Below, piece after piece: positions 18,296-25,158 of a stretch of 64,000 nucleotides of DNA. The stretch is from Marinobacter litoralis. GTDB taxonomy: Bacteria > Pseudomonadota > Gammaproteobacteria > Pseudomonadales > Oleiphilaceae. The notes beneath the pieces were generated by a model. That model was not told the DNA's origin. It saw only the letters and a list, made by a program, of their open reading frames with translations, and ran no database searches. Position 1 is the stretch's first letter. Every line of letters starts with the position of its first letter. Both the position numbers and the translations under genes were made by a program. The stretch covers positions 1,576,262 to 1,640,261 of the forward strand of contig NZ_JAELVS010000001.1 of the NCBI RefSeq assembly GCF_016427555.1. The letters run 5' to 3'.

Positions 18296-19437
18296 AAACG
18301 TTTTTGCTGATTGCCAGCTTCCCTGATTCGCTGATCAAGTTTCGCGGGCCGTTGCTGCGTGCCTTGGTGGCGAAGGGGCTGGATGTGCACGTGGCTGCGC
18401 CGGGTTTGGCCGATGTGCCGGATATCCGCACCGAGCTGGAAGCACTGGGCATTACCCTGCATGAAATCGGCCTGAAGCGCACCGGCACTAATCCGGTGGC
18501 TGATCTGGCCACGGTGGCAGAGCTTTGGCGGTTAATGCGGCGTATTCGGGTGGATTATGTGTTGGGGTATACCATCAAGCCGGTTATATACGGCTCGCTG
18601 GCGGCCTGGCTGGCCGGTGTGCCCAACCGTTTTGCGCTGGTTACCGGCCTGGGTTACGCCTTTACCGGTGAAGCTTCCGGTAAACGCGGCCTGCTGCGAA
18701 AGCTGATCCAGCGGCTGTACCGGTTCGGGCTTTCCAAAAGCCGCAAGGTGTTCTTCCAGAACCCGGATGACGAAGCACTATTCCGGCAGCTGAAGTTGCT
18801 GCCGGCAGACATTCCTTCATGCGTAGTGAATGGCTCTGGTGTGGATGTGGCGGATTACGCTCTGGCACCCTTGCCGGAGAAGCCTTCGTTTCTGCTGATT
18901 GCCCGCTTGTTGGGTGACAAGGGTGTGCGTGAATACGCCCAGGCAGCCCGAAAGGTCAAAGTCGAATACCCGGATGCGGTATTCCGATTGGTGGGCTGGA
19001 TAGACGACAACCCGGAGGCCATCAGCCAGCAGGAGCTGGATGAGTGGGTGAACACGGGTATTGTCGAGTTTCTCGGCAAATTGGCCGATGTACGCCCTGC
19101 TATCGAGGACTGCAATGTGTACGTGCTGCCCTCGTATCGGGAAGGTACGCCCCGAACCGTGCTGGAAGCCATGGCCATGGGCCGGGCGGTGATCACCACC
19201 GATGCCCCTGGTTGTCGGGAAACAGTTACGGATGGTGATAACGGGTTTCTGGTGCCGGTGAAGGCGGTGGATGAGCTGGCTGGGGCGATGGTTCGGTTTA
19301 TTGAGAACCCGGAGCTGTTGGGTCGAATGGGCCAGCGCTCCCGACAGGTGGCGGAGCAGAAGTATGATGTGCATCGGGTTAATGAGTTTATGTTGGCGGA
19401 GATGGGGGTTAAAACAGGGGCTGATAGCTCAGTTTGA
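18292..19437 (+). CDS. GT4 glycosyltransferase, PglA/WbpT-like
   Basis: A 381-residue GT-B enzyme from TTG 18292, coupled to tviB. Key segments are [20 protein letters not shown] and [12 protein letters not shown], typical of transferases that act on lipid-linked diNAcBac or FucNAc. [35 protein letters not shown] and [10 protein letters not shown] follow. In Campylobacter PglA adds GalNAc to undecaprenyl-PP-diNAcBac; with PglC, D, E and F homologues nearby, adding GalNAc or GalNAcA as the second sugar is a reasonable inference. An ATPase/Toprim pair separates it from pglC. Confidence 0.85.
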   Translation: MKTFLLIASFPDSLIKFRGPLLRALVAKGLDVHVAAPGLADVPDIRTELEALGITLHEIGLKRTGTNPVADLATVAELWRLMRRIRVDYVLGYTIKPVIYGSLAAWLAGVPNRFALVTGLGYAFTGEASGKRGLLRKLIQRLYRFGLSKSRKVFFQNPDDEALFRQLKLLPADIPSCVVNGSGVDVADYALAPLPEKPSFLLIARLLGDKGVREYAQAARKVKVEYPDAVFRLVGWIDDNPEAISQQELDEWVNTGIVEFLGKLADVRPAIEDCNVYVLPSYREGTPRTVLEAMAMGRAVITTDAPGCRETVTDGDNGFLVPVKAVDELAGAMVRFIENPELLGRMGQRSRQVAEQKYDVHRVNEFMLAEMGVKTGADSSV

Positions 19438-19519
19438 CGGCCTGTTACCTTTGAGTGCCTTATTTTGCCAACAGGTTACGTGATATTGTGTTTGCCTGAG
19501 TAATCTTTAATGGGGCTCG

Positions 19520-20710
19520 ATGTTTCTTATGCTTAAGTCGCTGGTGATCAAAAACTATCGCGGGTTGGAAGACTTCCAGGTCGAAAAGCTGGGTCGGGTC
19601 AATCTGATTGTTGGTAAAAACAATTCCGGCAAGTCTACCGTGCTTGAAGCATTGCGCCTGTATGCCGCCAGCGGGCACCGCTCAGTGTTGGAGCAGATCG
19701 CTGCAGACCATGACGAGCGTTTCTTTTTAACAGATGAAGACGCGGAAGATCTGGAGCTGCCGTTTGAGCACCTGTTTACCGGGCGGGGTTTCCCTGAGGA
19801 CGGTACCGCGATTGAGATTGGTGAGCAGGGGAGTAGTCAGGCCCTGATGATCCGGCATGTCTACATCCTGGAGCACGAGGAGCAAACAGTTGCCCCGGAT
19901 GGCAGCGACATTGTGAGGCGCCGCCGCCGTGCCGTTCCTCCTATCCAGGTTGCAGACGACGAGTTCGATACGGTGGTAAGCCAAGGGCTGCAGCTGCGCA
20001 AGGCTAGGCATACGGTTGAGCTACCTTTTGAGCGGACCAATGGCGCAATCGGGTCCAGAATTCGTATCCCTGAGCTACCGGATACTTTGCCCTGTAGTTA
20101 TATTCCCACGCGCTTTGTAGACATGGATGAACTCGCCGTGGAGTGGGATCAGGTCGCCCTGACGGATCATGAAAAGACCCTCAAGGATGTGCTGAGAATT
20201 ATCGCGCCAGACTTCAAAGACCTTGCGTTTGTTAGCAAAGACGATCGCTATGGGCGCAGGGATTACGCCAGTAGTCGGCTACGCCACAGGCAGGTGCAGC
20301 GCACGGCAAAGGTGAGGTTGCAGGGTGTTGATAAGCCGGTGTCGTTAAACAGTATGGGTGACGGCATGCTGCGCTTGCTGCAGCTGGTACTGAAAATGTT
20401 TCCCGCCCGTGGCGGCCTGCTTTTGATTGATGAGTTTGAAAACGGCCTGCATTACAGCGTGCAGAAACAAGTGTGGGACTTGGTGTTTGAATTGGCGGAG
20501 CGGCTGGATATTCAGGTATTTGCCACGACTCACAGTTGGGACTGCATTCAAACGTTCGCCCGAGCTGCGTTAGACCGCCCGGACATTGAAGGTGTCTTGT
20601 TCCGGGTGGGTAAGAGTGCCCGCAAGAGTGACTCTGGAAAAACCATCGCCACGGTGTTTGATGAAGACCGTCTCTACCAGATTACTGAAGCCGATATTGA
20701 GGTGCGGTGA
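19520..20710 (+). CDS. AAA-type (OLD/AriA-like, AAA_15/AAA_21) ATPase of a two-gene pair
   Basis: A 396-residue ABC-like ATPase. SLVIKNYRGLEDFQVEKLGR is the usual first strand pair, followed by Walker A GKNNSGKST (32-40), then a long insert with a charged arm, a signature-like SMGDGMLRLLQL, Walker B LLLIDEFEN with D304/E305, and the switch histidine in FATTHSWDC. This is the ATPase half of OLD-family nucleases and of AriA in PARIS. The stop overlaps the Toprim-like gene's start, so the two proteins are probably made together. It has no recognisable role in sugar chemistry although it sits inside the Pgl-like gene set. Confidence 0.88.
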   Translation: MFLMLKSLVIKNYRGLEDFQVEKLGRVNLIVGKNNSGKSTVLEALRLYAASGHRSVLEQIAADHDERFFLTDEDAEDLELPFEHLFTGRGFPEDGTAIEIGEQGSSQALMIRHVYILEHEEQTVAPDGSDIVRRRRRAVPPIQVADDEFDTVVSQGLQLRKARHTVELPFERTNGAIGSRIRIPELPDTLPCSYIPTRFVDMDELAVEWDQVALTDHEKTLKDVLRIIAPDFKDLAFVSKDDRYGRRDYASSRLRHRQVQRTAKVRLQGVDKPVSLNSMGDGMLRLLQLVLKMFPARGGLLLIDEFENGLHYSVQKQVWDLVFELAERLDIQVFATTHSWDCIQTFARAALDRPDIEGVLFRVGKSARKSDSGKTIATVFDEDRLYQITEADIEVR

Positions 20711-21396
20711 TGGCGATGAATGACCACACGTTGCTGGTGGAGGGCGAGGCGGACCGGGGTTTCTTTGAGGTACTGTGCCGGTCGCTGGAATTGGAGGCCC
20801 GGGTGGAGGTGGCGCCGCCACGTAGATTCGGAGCCGGCCGGGATACGAAACAGGCAGCATTCAACATCTTGCCAATGTTGCTTGAAGATCTCGTAGATCG
20901 TGAGGATGGCCGGCTGGCAGTGGTTGTGGACGCGGATAATCATGCACATGGTGGAGGTTTTTTACGCACTATTGAACAGTTTTCAAACAAGGTTGAGGAC
21001 TATGGTTACCGATGTTCAAATCCTAACCGTACCCCGCCAGAGGGTTCGATATTTCACCACGATGACGGCCTGAACGATCTGGGGCTTTGGGTGATGCCGA
21101 ACAACGCCGATGAAGGCATGTTGGAGCACTGGTTGGCGCAGTGCCTCTTGGCTGAAGAACAGCCCTGGTTCGATCACGCCAGTCGCGTTCTTGACGAACT
21201 GCCGTTTGATCCAAAGTTTAAACCTTTGCACCGCCCCAAGGCTGAAGTAGCCACCTGGCTGGCTTGGCAAGAACGCCCAGGTGAAGGTTTGTATAACGCC
21301 CTTGATGCGGGGCTTATTGATAAAGAAAAACCATTGTATAGGGCGCTGGCAGATTGGCTTGAGCGTATTTTTCCGGAGCCAGGTTTGAGTGACTGA
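20710..21396 (+). CDS. DUF3226-like Toprim-fold protein, partner of the upstream ATPase
   Basis: A 228-residue protein. It begins HTLLVEGEADRGFF with the Toprim acidic residues (E11, E13) and has LAVVVDADNHAHGG with the D74/D76 pair, so a metal-dependent nuclease fold is likely. The middle (GLWVMPNNADEGMLEHWL) matches what I know of DUF3226. ATG 20710 overlaps the ATPase stop (TGATG) and has GAGG upstream; GTG 20707 is possible. An ATPase followed by a Toprim protein is the layout of a split OLD nuclease. A defence function is inferred, not shown. Confidence 0.8.
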   Translation: MAMNDHTLLVEGEADRGFFEVLCRSLELEARVEVAPPRRFGAGRDTKQAAFNILPMLLEDLVDREDGRLAVVVDADNHAHGGGFLRTIEQFSNKVEDYGYRCSNPNRTPPEGSIFHHDDGLNDLGLWVMPNNADEGMLEHWLAQCLLAEEQPWFDHASRVLDELPFDPKFKPLHRPKAEVATWLAWQERPGEGLYNALDAGLIDKEKPLYRALADWLERIFPEPGLSD

Positions 21397-21467
21397 TTCG
21401 AGAGCTTGCTAAAAACACCTAGGATATTTTCTGATTTGAACGATACAGCTATGGATGCTGCTTCCTA

Positions 21468-22064
21468 ATGGTAAAAAGACTGTTCGACATACTGGCTTCT
21501 TTCTTCGGCCTGTTACTACTTTCCCCCGTAATCCTCATTGTTGCCTGGCAGATAAGCCGAAAACTTGGCTCCCCCGTACTCTTCCGCCAAACCCGCCCCG
21601 GCCTGAACGGTAAACCGTTCGAAATGGTGAAGTTCCGCACCATGCTGGATGCCACCGACAAGCACGGCAACCCCCTGCCTGATGACCAGCGGATGACGCC
21701 GTTCGGTAGCTTTCTGCGCGCCACCAGTCTGGATGAGTTGCCGGAGCTGTGGAATGTGCTCAAGGGCGATATGAGCCTGGTAGGCCCACGGCCGCTGCTG
21801 ATGGAATACCTGCCGCTGTATTCGAAGGAACAGTATCGCCGCCATGACGCGCGCCCGGGGGTAACTGGCTGGGCGCAGGTGAATGGCCGAAATGCGATTT
21901 CCTGGGAAGACAAGTTCCGGCTGGATGTGTGGTATGTGGACAATCAGTCGCTTTGGCTGGATGTGAAGATTCTGTTCCTTACGGTGAGGAAGGTGCTGGT
22001 TCGGGATGGGATTAGTGGGGAGGGTGAGGTGACTATGTCTAAGTTCACCGGGAGCAGGGATTGA
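21468..22064 (+). CDS. Phosphoglycosyl transferase, PglC-like initiating sugar transferase
   Basis: A 198-residue monotopic PGT. One N-terminal hydrophobic re-entrant helix (FDILASFFGLLLLSPVILIV) is followed by VLFRQTRPGLNGKPFEMVKF, then SLDELPELWNVLKGDMSLVG with the catalytic Asp-Glu pair, and RPGVTGWAQVNGRN. The small size fits PglC rather than WbaP or WcaJ. It transfers phospho-diNAcBac (or another UDP-sugar-1-phosphate) to undecaprenyl phosphate, starting repeat-unit synthesis. It overlaps the PglD-like gene by one base. A second, unrelated initiating enzyme is encoded at 27245. Confidence 0.9.
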   Translation: MVKRLFDILASFFGLLLLSPVILIVAWQISRKLGSPVLFRQTRPGLNGKPFEMVKFRTMLDATDKHGNPLPDDQRMTPFGSFLRATSLDELPELWNVLKGDMSLVGPRPLLMEYLPLYSKEQYRRHDARPGVTGWAQVNGRNAISWEDKFRLDVWYVDNQSLWLDVKILFLTVRKVLVRDGISGEGEVTMSKFTGSRD

Positions 22065-22687
22065 TGCGTCTTGCCATTCTGGGTGCCAGTGGCCACGGCA
22101 AGGTAGTTGCAGATTCTGCCGGGCTGAGCGGCTGGGATGAAGTGGTATTTTTTGACGATGCTTGGCCGGAGCTGACGCAAAACGGGCCATGGGCTGTTGT
22201 GGGCGATACCGCTGCCTTGCTGAAGGATGTTAAGGGCTTTGATGGCGTTGTGGTTGCCATTGGTAATAATAGGATTCGCCAGGTTAAGCAGCTTGAGTTG
22301 GCGGTTTCGGGTGGCCGGCTGGTTTCTGTTGTTCATCCTGCTGCGGTGGTGAGTGAATATGCTTTGGTTGGCGCTGGCTCTGTGGTGTTCGCCAATGCCG
22401 TAATCAACGCCTGTGCGGAGGTTGGTGATGGCTGTATTGTGAATACCAGCGCGGTGGTGGAGCACGATTGTATGATGGGTGATTTCGCCCATGTGAGCCC
22501 GAATGCGGTGTTGGCCGGTGGTGTGAAGGTTGGCCAACTGGCTTGGATTGGCGGATGTGCTTCTGTGCGGCAGTTGACTGAAGTGGGTGAGGGCGCTGTG
22601 GTTGGTATGGGCGCCGTGGTTACCAAAGATGTGCCGGCGGAGGTTACGGTGGTGGGTAATCCGGCTAGGGTGCTTGAGCCCCGTTAA
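22064..22687 (+). CDS. PglD-like UDP-4-amino-sugar N-acetyltransferase
   Basis: A 207-residue protein. The N-terminal Rossmann-like domain (LAILGASGHGKVVAD, VVAIGNNRIRQ) binds the UDP sugar. A left-handed beta-helix follows, with VHPAAVVSEYALVGAGSVVF, NTSAVVEHDCMMGDFAHVSP with the catalytic histidine, and a C-terminal VGNPARVL. It N-acetylates the 4-amino group of UDP-4-amino-4,6-dideoxy-GlcNAc to give UDP-diNAcBac. The start is ATG 22064 within the pglC stop, with GGAGCAGGGA just upstream. The aminotransferase that makes its substrate is encoded at 23887, beyond a toxin-antitoxin insert. Confidence 0.88.
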   Translation: MRLAILGASGHGKVVADSAGLSGWDEVVFFDDAWPELTQNGPWAVVGDTAALLKDVKGFDGVVVAIGNNRIRQVKQLELAVSGGRLVSVVHPAAVVSEYALVGAGSVVFANAVINACAEVGDGCIVNTSAVVEHDCMMGDFAHVSPNAVLAGGVKVGQLAWIGGCASVRQLTEVGEGAVVGMGAVVTKDVPAEVTVVGNPARVLEPR

Positions 22688-22695
22688 GACTTTTA

Positions 22696-22780
22696 GCCAC
22701 GGACACTCACGGACCCACACGGACGAAAAACAATAAAATATTCATTTCTTTGTCCGTGAGCGTCTGTGAGTGTCCGTGGC
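22696..22780. repeat. Inverted-repeat element with GCCACGGACACTCACGGA arms
   Basis: GCCACGGACACTCACGGA with a second CACACGGAC word at the left pairs with GTCCGTGAGCGTCTGTGAGT followed by GTCCGTGGC at the right, around an AT-rich centre. It matches the element at 8158 and stands nine bases after the pglD stop, at the left border of the HicAB segment. Confidence 0.88.
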
Positions 22781-22786
22781 CGAATA

Positions 22787-22888
22787 GGAATTTCAATTAA
22801 CTCCAGGGAATAGGAGGCACTATGAAAAACATCATCATTTGTTCAGACGGAACCTGGCAATCGCCGGAATCCGACACGCCCACCCACG
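22787..22888 (+). repeat. Direct repeat, left copy (102 bp)
   Basis: Aligns without gaps with 23610-23711, offset 823, with nine mismatches by my count. The repeat covers the ribosome site (TAGGAGGCACT) and the first 22 codons of a truncated gene. The two copies enclose hicAB. Confidence 0.9.
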
Positions 22889-22908
22889 CGATGCGACGGT
22901 GGTTATAG
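22822..22908 (+). pseudogene. N-terminal stump of a DUF2235-like hydrolase (left copy)
   Basis: A strong GGAGG precedes an ATG and 28 codons: MKNIIICSDGTWQSPESDTP, then a switch to unrelated residues and a TAG that lies in the hicA promoter region. SDGTWQ close to the N-terminus is the start of DUF2235 alpha/beta hydrolases, which include T6SS phospholipase effectors of the Tle1 type. The body of the gene is absent. An identical-looking stump follows hicB. Confidence 0.7.
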
Positions 22909-22910
22909 TG

Positions 22911-22942
22911 TTGATAAAAGTGAAAAGGTGGTTATAGTAACC
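22911..22942 (+). promoter_or_regulatory. Probable hicAB promoter with overlapping palindrome
   Basis: TTGATA (22911-22916), 16 bases, TATAGT (22933-22938). The palindrome GGTTATAGTAACC (22930-22942) covers the -10 box, and the word GGTGGTTATAGT occurs at 22898 and again at 22927. This fits a HicB-type operator that represses its own operon; the protein-site match is inferred. Confidence 0.6.
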
Positions 22943-22962
22943 ATTAAGGCAAAAGGATTTGC

Positions 22963-23145
22963 ATGAGAAGTTCTGAAGTTAAAAAGAGGCTCGAGAAAGA
23001 TGGATGGGAACTTGTCCGTGTGACGGGCAGTCACCACCACTTTAAACATCCCGATAAACCAGGGTTGGTTACGCTACCGCACCCGAAATCTGAAATTCCA
23101 AAGGGTACTCTGAGAAGTGTCTGGAAACAGGCGGGGTGGAAGTAA
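22963..23145 (+). CDS. hicA: HicA-family mRNA interferase toxin
   Basis: A 60-residue double-stranded-RNA-binding-fold toxin. KKRLEKDGWELVRVTGSHHH contains the GSHHH segment with the active histidine, followed by HPKSEIPKGTLRSVWKQAG, the usual C-terminal helix. HicA cleaves mRNA when free of HicB. AAAGGA lies eight bases before the ATG. It stands with hicB between two 102-bp direct repeats, and GC and context differ from the surrounding sugar genes, so it is a cargo module rather than part of polymer synthesis. Confidence 0.92.
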   Translation: MRSSEVKKRLEKDGWELVRVTGSHHHFKHPDKPGLVTLPHPKSEIPKGTLRSVWKQAGWK

Positions 23146-23184
23146 ATGTTTCGGCATAGGATGCCAAAAGCGGAGGTATTGGCT

Positions 23185-23595
23185 ATGCGCTTTCCAGTTG
23201 CGCTTCACACAGATGATGGCAAGCAGTTTGGTGTGACGGTGCCGGATATTCCGGGCTGTTTTTCTGCTGGCGACAGTGAAGATGAAGCTTTGGATAATGC
23301 CAGGGAGGCGATTCTGGGGCATCTGGAACTGCTTGCGGAGATGGGCGAGGAGATCCCCGCCGCTCAGGCGATTGCAGTGCACAGGAGCGATCCTGACTTT
23401 GACGGGGCTATCTGGGGCTTTGTTGAGGTTGATATTACGCCGTTTCTTGGCAAGGCAGAGAAGATCAATATCACGGTACCGAGCCTGGTGTTGAAGCAGA
23501 TTGACCGGTATGTGCAGGAGCACCCGGCTGAGGCTAGATCCCGATCGGCGTTTCTAGCAGAGGCGGCGCTTGAGAGGATGCGAAAGGGGCATTGA
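23185..23595 (+). CDS. hicB: HicB-family antitoxin
   Basis: About 136 residues from ATG 23185, chosen because GGAGG lies eight bases upstream and the fold begins MRFPVALHTDDGKQFGVTV. The frame is open back to 23146, directly behind hicA, but those 13 codons are not HicB-like. The N-terminal partially degraded RNase-H-like domain (VPDIPGCFSAGDSEDEALDN, AREAI) is followed by a C-terminal ribbon-helix-helix (INITVPSLVLKQIDRYVQE, RSAFLAEAALERM). It neutralises HicA and probably represses the promoter at 22911. Confidence 0.9.
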   Translation: MRFPVALHTDDGKQFGVTVPDIPGCFSAGDSEDEALDNAREAILGHLELLAEMGEEIPAAQAIAVHRSDPDFDGAIWGFVEVDITPFLGKAEKINITVPSLVLKQIDRYVQEHPAEARSRSAFLAEAALERMRKGH

Positions 23596-23609
23596 AAGGC
23601 TAGAAAAAA

Positions 23610-23711
23610 GGACTTCCAATTAACTCCAAGGAACAGGAGGCACCATGAAAAACATCATCATCTGTTCAGACGGAACCTGGCAGTCGCCGGAATCCGACAC
23701 CTCCACCCACG
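23610..23711 (+). repeat. Direct repeat, right copy (102 bp)
   Basis: Partner of 22787-22888. Most differences inside the coding part are third-position changes (ATT/ATC, CAA/CAG), which suggests both copies once belonged to translated genes rather than being a fresh duplication. Confidence 0.9.
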
Positions 23712-23734
23712 TTCTGCGCCTGGCTGACTGCTAA
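23645..23734 (+). pseudogene. N-terminal stump of a DUF2235-like hydrolase (right copy)
   Basis: A good GGAGG, ATG and 29 codons ending TAA. It reads MKNIIICSDGTWQSPESDTS then THVLRLADC, so it keeps slightly more of the family N-terminus (T-x-V-L-R-L) than the left stump. No further DUF2235 sequence follows; an inverted-repeat element begins 12 bases later. Confidence 0.72.
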
Positions 23735-23745
23735 AGACTTTTTTT

Positions 23746-23843
23746 GCCACTAAATCCACTAAAAAACACGAACAAAGATTACTGACTGAAAAAACCAAAA
23801 TCTCTTTGTCTTTTATTTCGTGTTCTTTCGTGGATTTCGTGGC
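23746..23843. repeat. 98-bp inverted-repeat element, GCCACTAAATCCAC / GTGGATTTCGTGGC arms
   Basis: The left arm GCCACTAAATCCACTAAAAA and following ACACGAACAAAGAT is the imperfect complement of the right arm (ATTTCGTGTTCTTTCGTGGA, TTTCGTGGC). It marks the right border of the HicAB segment; 22696-22780 marks the left one. The frame of the next gene runs open into the right arm (from 23806), giving a false N-terminal extension. Confidence 0.85.
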
Positions 23844-23886
23844 GAACAATTTTTCATCTTTTTCTTTAACGACATACAGAGTGACC

Positions 23887-25080
23887 ATGCTGAACGGACC
23901 TTTTTCCCCGTGGCCTTCTTTTTCTGATGAAGAGGCCAATGCTGTGCGTGATGTTCTTCTCTCCAATAAGGTGAACTACTGGACAGGCCAGGAGTGCCGG
24001 GAGTTTGAGCGGGAGTTTGCGGCGTTTGCGGATTCTGAATACGCCATTGCCTTGGCTAACGGTACGGTGGCGCTGGATTTGGCGCTGAAGGCGCTGGATA
24101 TCGGCGAGGGTGATGAGGTGGTGGTGACGCCACGGACTTTCCTGGCTTCTGCGTCTAGCATTGTGACGGCTGGCGCTGTGCCGGTGTTTGCGGATGTGTG
24201 CCCGGATTCCCAGAACATTACGCCGGAATCGGTGCGCAAGGTGATTACCCCGCGTACCCGCGCCATCGTGTGTGTGCATCTCGCCGGTTGGCCCTGTGAT
24301 ATGGATGGGTTCATGGCGCTTGCCGAGGAGTTCGGGCTGTATGTGATTGAGGACTGCGCCCAGGCTCACGGTTCACGCTATAAGGGCCGTTCGGTGGGGT
24401 CCATTGGCCATGTGGGGTGTTGGTCGTTCTGCCAGGATAAGATCATGACCACCGGGGGCGAAGGTGGCATGGTGACGACGAACGATAAGGCGTTGTGGTC
24501 GAAGATGTGGTCGTTCAAAGATCACGGCAAAAATTGGGAAGCGGTGTACGAGCGTGATCACGCCCCCGGCTTTCGTTGGTTGCATGAAAGTTTTGGCACC
24601 AACTGGCGGATGACAGAGATGCAGGCGGTGATTGGCCGTATTCAGTTGGCCCGCATGCCTGAATGGAAAGAGGCTCGCCAGAAAAATTCAAAAGCTATCT
24701 GGGGCGCAGCGTCTGAGCTGCCTGGTTTACGCGTTCCCGCCATTTCTGAGGATTTAGATCACGGGGCCTACAAATGCTATGTGTTTGTGGAGCCTGATCA
24801 GCTGAAAGACGGTTGGGACAGGGACCGCATTCAGAACGCGCTTGTTGAGGCAGGGGTGCCGTGTTTTTCGGGGTCTTGTTCCGAGGTGTATCTGGAAAAA
24901 GCCTTTGATAACACCGGGTGGCGGCCTGAGCAGAGGTTGGCTTCGGCTAAGGCGTTGGGTGAGACAAGCTTGATGTTTTTGGTGCACCCAACGTTAACCG
25001 AGGCGGAGATCGCCAAGACCTGCTCCGTATTGCAAAGCGTTATGGCTCAAGCGGCGCTAGCAAGATTTGACAAAGAATAA
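23887..25080 (+). CDS. PglE-like UDP-4-keto-6-deoxy-GlcNAc aminotransferase
   Basis: A 397-residue DegT/DnrJ/EryC1 PLP enzyme. ALANGTVALDLALKALDIGE binds the phosphate, D155 lies in VIEDCAQAHGS, and K185 in FCQDKIMTTGGEGGM is the Schiff-base lysine. It opens NGPFSPWPSFSDEEANAV, as PglE-type enzymes do. It aminates C4 of the keto sugar made by the PglF-like dehydratase encoded next. The start at ATG 23887 is preferred over an upstream frame that is repeat DNA. It is the only aminotransferase of this kind in the window, important for the nonulosonate genes at 45-51 kb. Confidence 0.9.
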   Translation: MLNGPFSPWPSFSDEEANAVRDVLLSNKVNYWTGQECREFEREFAAFADSEYAIALANGTVALDLALKALDIGEGDEVVVTPRTFLASASSIVTAGAVPVFADVCPDSQNITPESVRKVITPRTRAIVCVHLAGWPCDMDGFMALAEEFGLYVIEDCAQAHGSRYKGRSVGSIGHVGCWSFCQDKIMTTGGEGGMVTTNDKALWSKMWSFKDHGKNWEAVYERDHAPGFRWLHESFGTNWRMTEMQAVIGRIQLARMPEWKEARQKNSKAIWGAASELPGLRVPAISEDLDHGAYKCYVFVEPDQLKDGWDRDRIQNALVEAGVPCFSGSCSEVYLEKAFDNTGWRPEQRLASAKALGETSLMFLVHPTLTEAEIAKTCSVLQSVMAQAALARFDKE

Positions 25081-25158
25081 CACCAACTTCCTCACAATCG
25101 ATTACAATAGGCGTTCTGTTTTTCTTAACGTAGTACCCGCTTTTACCAGGATGTTTTC

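Noticed and set aside
22787..23711. HicAB as cargo of a transposon with 102-bp target duplications
   Set aside because: No transposase or terminal inverted repeats adjoin the direct repeats, and 102 bp with nine mismatches is too long and diverged for a target-site duplication.
23806..23886. Upstream start extending the PglE-like aminotransferase
   Set aside because: The extension is translated from the repeat at 23746-23843; homologues begin at NGPFSPWP.
25067..25108. TTGACA with TACAAT as a promoter for the PglF-like gene
   Set aside because: The spacing of 30 bases is far too long for sigma-70; TTGACA is inside the last codons of the previous gene.
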